A stretch of DNA of 56,289 nt, from assembly GCA_040905265.1 (NCBI GenBank), contig JBBDRW010000028.1, forward strand, positions 1-56,289, given 5' to 3'. This document shows, one piece after another, positions 51,246-56,289 of the stretch (positions within the stretch are counted from its first letter, which is position 1; each line of letters begins with the position of its first letter). The DNA comes from JBBDRW01 sp040905265. GTDB taxonomy: Bacteria; Bacteroidota; Rhodothermia; Balneolales; Balneolaceae. The position numbers were made by a program, and so were the translations under genes. The notes below the pieces were generated by a model. The model ran no database searches, was not told the DNA's origin, and saw only the letters and a list, made by a program, of their open reading frames with translations.

Positions 51246-52646
51246 TCATCCGGCGTAGGCCGGTTCGCTCACTTTTTTCTGATAGACCCTGCTCAGCAAA
51301 ATGTAGAGCAGTACAGCGATAAACCACCCCGGCAATCCGAGAAAGAAAATTTCGATGCCGAACTGGAAATTGATCAGAATACAGGCAGAAAGGGTGATAA
51401 ACCAGGTCAGGCCGGCTGCCCAGTTAAAGGAGATGCCGGTCGCTTCCGCATAGTTTTGCCGAAGATTTAATTTTTTGAACACCATCACATCAAGGAAGAC
51501 GACCGCTCCCATCGGCATCAGTACAAGGCCATAGAGCGCTACGAAATCGAGCAGGTTCATTACCAGGGCAGGGAAACAGGCAATCACAGTGGTCAGAAGC
51601 CCGGTAAAGAGCGTTACTTTCCAACGCTTCCAGTTCGGTGTAACCGCCTGAAAGGCGAGACCGGCACGGTAGATGGTCGGGTTGGCGGTTGTCCAGCCGG
51701 CAATTACCACACAGATGGCACCGGCAACACCGGCACTGTTGTAGGCGATGAAGCCCGGAGCAACCGCCCCTGCTGCCGCGGCCATCAGGATCCCGGAAGA
51801 GATCCAGGCGATAAAATGGCCGAAAAACATCCCTGCTGCCGAAAAGAACCCGTATTGCCACTTTTTGGCAAACCGGAGGATCGACATGTCCGACATGCCG
51901 ATGTGCATCGCCATATTGGCAAACCAGGCAAAAAACATGACGTGCCAGAAGGTAAATTTGGTCTGATCTCCAACCGGTTCACCGGTCCAGATCGTATTCT
52001 CCGCAGCCGGCCAGAAATCGGAGAGTGAATTGACCCCAAGGCCTGGCAGTACGGCCACAGCCGCTGCGATAAAGACAAGCAGCATCCAGGGGAAACTGAT
52101 ATTGGCAAACCGGGCTACATATTCATACCCGGCAATCGCCACAACGGTAATCACGCTCCCCACCAGAAAGACGGTGATAACCCACCCGACACTTGTCGGG
52201 AGCCAGTCTCCCAGACCCGGCATCGGTATATTGAACGGAAGGCCGACGGCAGTGGCAGCCACAGCAATCATCGCACCCGCCAGGAAACAGAACATGACAG
52301 CGTTGACGATATTATAGAGCAACGCGAGCTTTCCACCGCAAATCTTCTGAAGCTGCCAGTAGAGAGTCAGCTTTGTCCGTACAGCAACCGGGGCACAGAG
52401 AAACGCCCAGCTCAATACCGCCAGTAAATTCCCAAGAACTAAGCCCCAGATCAGGTCGACGGCCGAAACGCCATGAGCCACAAAGAGGGCGCCAATCACA
52501 AATTCTGTACCGGCCGTATGCTCCCCGGCATACATGCCCAAAAAGCCCCGCCAGCCCTTTAGTTTCTTTTCGGGAACCGGTTCGCGTTCATATTCGTCAA
52601 TAGAGTCGAGACGGCTGTCCAGCCGCTTCAGAAAATTCTGTGCCAT
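51246..52646 (-). CDS. NCS1-family (purine/cytosine permease-like) transporter, candidate rhamnose importer
   Basis: Inner-membrane transporter of 466 residues with about 12 helices. The N-terminal cytoplasmic end is charged (RLDSRLDSIDEYEREPVPEKK), followed by WRGFLGMYAGEHTAGTEFVIG, the NCS1-like first helix region, then VDLIWGLVLGNLLAVLSWAF; later segments GWTTANPTIYRAGLAFQA and LLDFVALYGLVLMPMGAVV fit the cytosine permease group. Known NCS1 members carry nucleobases, allantoin, hydantoin or thiamine precursors by cation symport. Here it is the first gene and only transporter of the rhamnose operon and no nucleobase gene is near, so sugar or a linked metabolite may be its cargo (inference). 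Confidence 0.82.
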   Translation of the reverse strand: MAQNFLKRLDSRLDSIDEYEREPVPEKKLKGWRGFLGMYAGEHTAGTEFVIGALFVAHGVSAVDLIWGLVLGNLLAVLSWAFLCAPVAVRTKLTLYWQLQKICGGKLALLYNIVNAVMFCFLAGAMIAVAATAVGLPFNIPMPGLGDWLPTSVGWVITVFLVGSVITVVAIAGYEYVARFANISFPWMLLVFIAAAVAVLPGLGVNSLSDFWPAAENTIWTGEPVGDQTKFTFWHVMFFAWFANMAMHIGMSDMSILRFAKKWQYGFFSAAGMFFGHFIAWISSGILMAAAAGAVAPGFIAYNSAGVAGAICVVIAGWTTANPTIYRAGLAFQAVTPNWKRWKVTLFTGLLTTVIACFPALVMNLLDFVALYGLVLMPMGAVVFLDVMVFKKLNLRQNYAEATGISFNWAAGLTWFITLSACILINFQFGIEIFFLGLPGWFIAVLLYILLSRVYQKKVSEPAYAG

Positions 52647-52889
52647 GTTTTCAGGTCAAAGGTTGTCAGGTTCCATTCGCATCAAACGAAAAAACAGATC
52701 GGCCGTTTGCAATCACGGCCTGAAAAATCCCCCCATGGAACTGCCGAACCGGTATCCATTTCTGATTGGTTTCAGGTGGCGCAGCTCCATACGGTAATAA
52801 AGAGAATCCCGATTCGGAAATCTACTCTCATTTTTTATTTCTATTTGTTAGGAGCCTCTGAAACTATATAAAAAAACTTTCCACGGCTA

Positions 52890-52918
52890 TTGACAAACCA
52901 ACTTGGATCTTATATTTT
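52890..52918 (+). promoter_or_regulatory. Sigma-70-like promoter of arsR-SRPBCC operon
   Basis: TTGACA at 52890-52895 and TATTTT at 52913-52918 with 17 bases between (an alternative TATATT starts at 52911). It lies 45 bases before the arsR ATG and is the clearest promoter in the window. Confidence 0.65.
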
Positions 52919-52932
52919 ACTAATAAGTTAAA

Positions 52933-52946
52933 TAACCATATGGTTA
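52933..52946 (+). promoter_or_regulatory. Probable ArsR operator
   Basis: The 14-bp perfect palindrome TAACCATATGGTTA sits between the -10 box and the arsR ATG (52963), where binding would block transcription. ArsR-family repressors normally bind such AT-rich palindromes in their own promoter. Confidence 0.6.
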
Positions 52947-52962
52947 AATAAAGACTTCACTT

Positions 52963-53313
52963 ATGCCGATTGATCCACTCAGTTCCACCTTTCATGCATT
53001 GGCCGACCCAACACGCCGGGCTATTCTTTCCAGTCTGACGACCGGGGAAAAAACCGTTTCCGACCTGGCCGAGCCGTTTGATATGACCATGCCCGCCATC
53101 ACCAAACATCTAAAGGTGCTGGAAAAGGCGCGGTTGATTGAACGAAGCCGGGAAGCGCAGTACCGCCCCTGCAAACTGCGGCCTGATCCGCTGAAAGATA
53201 TCGACGAGTGGATGGAACAGTACCGGCAGTTTTTTGAAGCAAGTTTTGACCGGCTGGATGAGTATCTCAAACAAATACAAACCAAAAAAGAGGATCATGA
53301 TGACAACAGATAA
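52963..53313 (+). CDS. ArsR-family transcriptional regulator
   Basis: Winged-helix repressor of 116 residues. The N-terminus LSSTFHALADPTRRAILSSL (6-25) is the standard helix of this group; the recognition helix region is MTMPAITKHLKVLEKARLI near 46-64 and the wing follows. There is no metal-binding cysteine pair, so it is not a metal sensor; this non-metal subgroup is typically paired with SRPBCC/AHSA1 proteins. The stop overlaps the next gene start by 14 bases (translational coupling). A 14-bp palindrome precedes the gene, suggesting autorepression. The ligand is unknown. Confidence 0.9.
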   Translation: MPIDPLSSTFHALADPTRRAILSSLTTGEKTVSDLAEPFDMTMPAITKHLKVLEKARLIERSREAQYRPCKLRPDPLKDIDEWMEQYRQFFEASFDRLDEYLKQIQTKKEDHDDNR

Positions 53314-53797
53314 AATGAAAGTAGAAAGTAAAGGACGTGAACTGATCATAGAGCGACGTTTTGATGCGCCGCCCGAACTGATGTTCGATGTCTGGTCAAA
53401 TTGCAAACATCTGAAACACTGGTGGGGACCCAAAGAGTGGCCGATGGATGAATGTGAGATGGACTTTCGGAAAGGTGGTGAATGGCGGTACTGTCTTCGC
53501 GGGCCAAATGAAGGCGATGAATCCTGGGGAAAAGCGATCTACCAGGAGATAAACAAACCGGAAAAAATTACATACAAAGATCACTTTACGGATAGCGAAG
53601 GCAACATCAATGAAGACATGCCCTGGTTATTGATTACCGTGGAGTTCATTGAACACGAAGGCCAAACACGACAAATTCAAACGTCTTTGTTTGACTCGGC
53701 TGAAACGCGCAAGAAGATTACAGAGATGGGTTTTATCGAAGGCATGAGCAGTTCGCTGGAGAGGCTGGATGAATACTTGAAAACAGTCCATAAATAG
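53300..53797 (+). CDS. SRPBCC / AHSA1-domain protein
   Basis: Protein of 165 residues forming one START-like hydrophobic-pocket domain of the AHSA1 (Hsp90 activator homology) group. Motifs: ELIIERRFDAPPELMFDVWSN (about 14-34), HLKHWWGPKEWPMDECEMDFRKGGEWRY (37-64), and a C-terminal helix EGMSSSLERLDEYL. Two ATGs are adjacent (53297 and 53300); the second has AGAGG at the better distance of 6 bases and is chosen. It overlaps arsR, so both are made from one message. Such proteins are thought to bind small lipophilic ligands; here probably linked to the signal sensed by the repressor. Confidence 0.88.
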   Translation: MTTDKMKVESKGRELIIERRFDAPPELMFDVWSNCKHLKHWWGPKEWPMDECEMDFRKGGEWRYCLRGPNEGDESWGKAIYQEINKPEKITYKDHFTDSEGNINEDMPWLLITVEFIEHEGQTRQIQTSLFDSAETRKKITEMGFIEGMSSSLERLDEYLKTVHK

Positions 53798-53907
53798 ATC
53801 GACAGCTTAACTACGCATCAACTTACACGCTTTTCGGAAGCACAAACCATAGATAATAAAAGAACCCACCTTTTCATATACACATTGAAACCTGATAAAA
53901 ACCTATT

Positions 53908-54882
53908 ATGAAAAAGCAGAAAAAAAAGATATTCAGAGCCACCTTGTTTGCGGTGACTTCCATATTGATCACACAAACTATTTCCATTGCAGAGGCCTTC
54001 GCTCAATCTCACGAACCCGCATCTACAGGTTATGTCTCTGTAAATGGCCTCGATTACTACTATGAAATTCACAGTGAAAGGAATTCGTCTTCCGGAGCCT
54101 CGTCACAGGCGAAACCGCTCCTCCTTCTACACGGAGGATTGGGGTCCATAGACATGTTCGAACCGATACTACCAATCCTGGCTGAAAACAGACAGGTAAT
54201 CGGCGTTGATCTGCACGGACACGGACGTACAGAGCTGGGCGATCGACCCATCAACTACGAGGATATGGGCAACGACATGGCAGCACTGGTTACGAATTTA
54301 GGCTACGAACAGGTGGATGTGATGGGCTATTCCATGGGCGGCGGTGTAGCGTTGCGTTTAGCCATACAGCATCCAGAGCTCGTCAGGCGTCTGGTATCCG
54401 TTTCAGCCGGATTTTCAAAGGATGGATTCTATCCCGAAATGGTAACCCAGCAAGAGCAGATCAATGCAGAAATGGCAGATGCTATGGAAGGTACACCCAT
54501 GCATCAATCCTATATAGAACTTGCTCCAAATCCTGATGATTTCCCAAGATTAGTCGACCGGATGGGAGAGTTCATGCGACAATCGTACGATTGGTCTGAA
54601 GAAGTGGGAGAGCTTGAAATGCCGGTCATGCTCGTTTTTGGTGACAGTGATATGTTCCGCCCCGAGCATATCGTGGAGTTCTACCAGTTACTTGGTGGTG
54701 GGTTGAAAGACGCCGGATGGATGCGTGAGAACATGTCACAAAACCGGCTGGCAATTCTGCCAAATCTCACACATTACGAAATATTTATGGTGCCGGAACT
54801 AGCACAAACTACCCTCCCCTTCCTTAATGGAAAGAACGACCCGCCAAGTTGGAGTGAACAGGTTCAGTCAGCTCAAAACTAA
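53908..54882 (+). CDS. Exported alpha/beta hydrolase
   Basis: Alpha/beta-fold hydrolase of 324 residues with an N-terminal signal peptide (basic KKQKKK, hydrophobic 11-25, likely cut after AFAQ, 33), so it acts in the periplasm or outside. The oxyanion strand is LLLLHGGLGS near 73, the nucleophile elbow GYSMGGG has Ser near 143, the acid is Asp in VFGDSDMFRPEH near 253 and the His is in LPNLTHYEIF near 292. The cap region (190-240) is rich in Met and acidic residues. Substrate is not predictable (ester, lactone or peptide). It follows the SRPBCC gene by 110 bases and may be in the same unit. Confidence 0.85.
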   Translation: MKKQKKKIFRATLFAVTSILITQTISIAEAFAQSHEPASTGYVSVNGLDYYYEIHSERNSSSGASSQAKPLLLLHGGLGSIDMFEPILPILAENRQVIGVDLHGHGRTELGDRPINYEDMGNDMAALVTNLGYEQVDVMGYSMGGGVALRLAIQHPELVRRLVSVSAGFSKDGFYPEMVTQQEQINAEMADAMEGTPMHQSYIELAPNPDDFPRLVDRMGEFMRQSYDWSEEVGELEMPVMLVFGDSDMFRPEHIVEFYQLLGGGLKDAGWMRENMSQNRLAILPNLTHYEIFMVPELAQTTLPFLNGKNDPPSWSEQVQSAQN

Positions 54883-54963
54883 ATAAAAAATAATAAGTCA
54901 TAACAATGAAAAAGAACTGATCCCAGAAACACAAAAAAACTGAAGACGCAAAAATGGAACTGG

Positions 54964-56217
54964 TTACTCGATCCCCTCCATCTCAATTCGGTAGCGGACG
55001 ATCTGCTGCAGGCCGGTCTCCTCCTCGGTTTCATGTGCATAGAGATAACCGTTCTTCACCATTTTGATCGGATTCGTTTCAATGTGTCTACGCAGCCTTT
55101 TGCCTGGCCATAGAAATTGTGCAAACAACGTTCCCTGTTCGTCAACCACATACCACAGATAATGGTCTTCATCCTCGGTGATCGTGGCCACCCACAGTCG
55201 GTTTTCGTCATCGATCAACATATATGCAAGTGCAGGCCAGGTCTCGTGAAAATCGGCGTTTCGAAGATTTCTTAACAATGCCGGAGAAACCCCGTCCCTA
55301 TCATACGAATGGGCAAGAACATCCTCACGATTCAGCTCACTCTTTTCCATTGGGTAGTAAAAGGATCGAACATAGGCGCCATCCGAATCATGTATCTCAA
55401 CCAGAAAATCCTCGGACCAAGATGAAAAAAAAGACCCATCCTCTGAAACAGCCATCAGATGACTCCGCATGGACGGCAGAGGCGGTGATGCAATCGGCAA
55501 TGGCATAGGACCCCCCGTTCCGCTGTGAAAAAAGGCCTCCGTTCCTTCGTATATCTTGTCCGACTCTTCAGGAACCACGCCGTCTATGGTCATCCTATAA
55601 TAACGTACCGATCGATTTGCCAAAGGATCAACAGCCACCATCGGTTGACGAAACCTCATCAGAATAAAACGATCACTTCTGACATAAAAGGGAATGGAAG
55701 GCCTGAACCCTTGAAGCTCTTCAATATGATTCCAGCCGGAAGGATCCAGCAGAATCGTACCGGAATGGGAAAGTGTTTCCAGCGAATAGATGTTCATGCG
55801 ATGAAGCTGAGCATCATAGGCATATAGTTGATCAGAATAGATTTCGAGGTGAGAAACCCCCATTACAAATTCACCAGGGCCTTCTCCCCTCCCACCCAGT
55901 GTTTCAATATGGGTGCCGTTGGGCAGGTAAACGTATATTGAACTGCCCCAGGTTGTAAGAACTCTCCCGCTGTCATCGACAGCGATGACGTCACCCCCTT
56001 CAAAAGTTGTCTCTTGTTGAAATCGAATCGAATAGGGTGGCTCGACATCTGCCGGGTAGACGGTCAGATTTTCGAGACTCTGTAGACTTTCTGGCAGTTC
56101 CCCTTCAGGTTCAGATGCAGACTGTGTAACATCCGTACCCCGATTGCAAGCTGCCGAGAAGAGAACCAGTGAGACAGAGAGTGAACAGATCAAGCATATG
56201 GAGAGAGGGCTTTTCAT
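54964..56217 (-). CDS. 6-bladed beta-propeller lipoprotein
   Basis: Lipoprotein of 417 residues from the ATG at 56217; the frame extends 8 codons to a TTG but the ATG gives a clean signal peptide ending FSAAC (Cys24). The rest is beta-propeller of the bacteroidete '6-bladed beta-propeller' type: GGDVIAVDDSGRVLTTWGSSIYVYLPNGTH near 70, the signature GGRGEGPGEF near 101, repeated D-x-x-x-R-L-W-V blades (ENRLWVATITEDEDHYLWYV near 346). The GxGEGPGEF motif is characteristic. Such proteins are found next to TonB or peptidase genes and have unknown roles, perhaps ligand sensing at the envelope. It converges with the hydrolase gene. Confidence 0.88.
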   Translation of the reverse strand: MKSPLSICLICSLSVSLVLFSAACNRGTDVTQSASEPEGELPESLQSLENLTVYPADVEPPYSIRFQQETTFEGGDVIAVDDSGRVLTTWGSSIYVYLPNGTHIETLGGRGEGPGEFVMGVSHLEIYSDQLYAYDAQLHRMNIYSLETLSHSGTILLDPSGWNHIEELQGFRPSIPFYVRSDRFILMRFRQPMVAVDPLANRSVRYYRMTIDGVVPEESDKIYEGTEAFFHSGTGGPMPLPIASPPLPSMRSHLMAVSEDGSFFSSWSEDFLVEIHDSDGAYVRSFYYPMEKSELNREDVLAHSYDRDGVSPALLRNLRNADFHETWPALAYMLIDDENRLWVATITEDEDHYLWYVVDEQGTLFAQFLWPGKRLRRHIETNPIKMVKNGYLYAHETEEETGLQQIVRYRIEMEGIE

Positions 56218-56289
56218 CGTTGTATTAAATACATAATACAATGTGAAAAGTCAACTCTTGAATAAATGAGGTGAGGCACAAACGGAATG

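Larger units (their letters stand above)
52647..52962. other. Divergent promoter region, rhamnose operon / arsR
   Basis: 316 bases between the leftward permease and the rightward arsR. The right end holds the arsR promoter and operator listed separately. A leftward TTGTCA (52896-52891) overlaps the arsR -35 box, with TATATA at 52870-52865 but a 20-base spacer, so a leftward promoter is only tentative. GGAGCCTCTG lies at 52851-52860. No ORF or riboswitch is seen. Confidence 0.5.

Overview
The window reads as a chromosomal segment of a Gram-negative bacterium of the Bacteroidota/Rhodothermota/Balneolota radiation, most likely a Balneolota relative (inference). Support: a giant surface protein with a type A T9SS C-terminal sorting domain, a six-bladed beta-propeller lipoprotein, DUF4168 and TlpA-type lipoproteins, many starts with no clear Shine-Dalgarno, and bacteroidete-style sugar genes. 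No rRNA, tRNA, CRISPR array, intact insertion sequence or phage gene is visible. The left edge cuts an APC permease.

Layout. 1-6.9 kb is housekeeping: APC permease, DUF2400 protein, rpsU, then leftward radA, a flippase-like membrane protein, class I aldolase fbaB (strong terminator) and a macro-domain protein. 7.2-12.2 kb carries an aldo/keto reductase, cyclopropane-fatty-acid synthase, a secreted peroxiredoxin and two small lipoproteins. 12.4-15.0 kb is a leftward SDR-FAH hydrolase-SDR operon resembling the last steps of non-phosphorylated L-fucose/L-rhamnose breakdown. 15.1-16.8 kb is cysE-cysM. 16.9-24.4 kb encodes an RND permease, a membrane fusion lipoprotein and a second RND permease. 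24.7-28.9 kb holds a D-2-hydroxyacid-type FAD/Fe-S dehydrogenase and an L-2-hydroxyglutarate oxidase. 29.2-32.1 kb runs rightward: TlpA-like lipoprotein, ahcY, and a DUF6364/PIN toxin-antitoxin pair with a conspicuous double palindrome. 33.1-42.2 kb is one 3035-residue secreted multidomain protein.

42.6-52.6 kb is the most coherent functional unit: a leftward L-rhamnose operon in the order NCS1-family permease, fused rhamnulose-1-phosphate aldolase/SDR, LhgO-like oxidase, Ldh-family dehydrogenase, 59-residue membrane protein, RhaI isomerase, FGGY kinase, secreted NIPSNAP protein, terminator. Together they can convert L-rhamnose to DHAP plus L-lactaldehyde, then L-lactate and perhaps pyruvate. 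The unusual parts are a nucleobase-family permease as the only transporter and an LhgO paralogue where a lactate oxidase would be expected. 53.0-56.2 kb has an ArsR-SRPBCC pair with a readable promoter and operator, an exported alpha/beta hydrolase and a beta-propeller lipoprotein.

Intergenic DNA carries three dispersed repeat types: degenerate heptamers (GAATACA/GGAGTCA) at gene junctions of the cysM-lhgO stretch, a GACACGACACC motif found five times, always oriented toward the next gene start, and a GGAGCCTTTG-AAAAACC motif upstream of most rightward genes.
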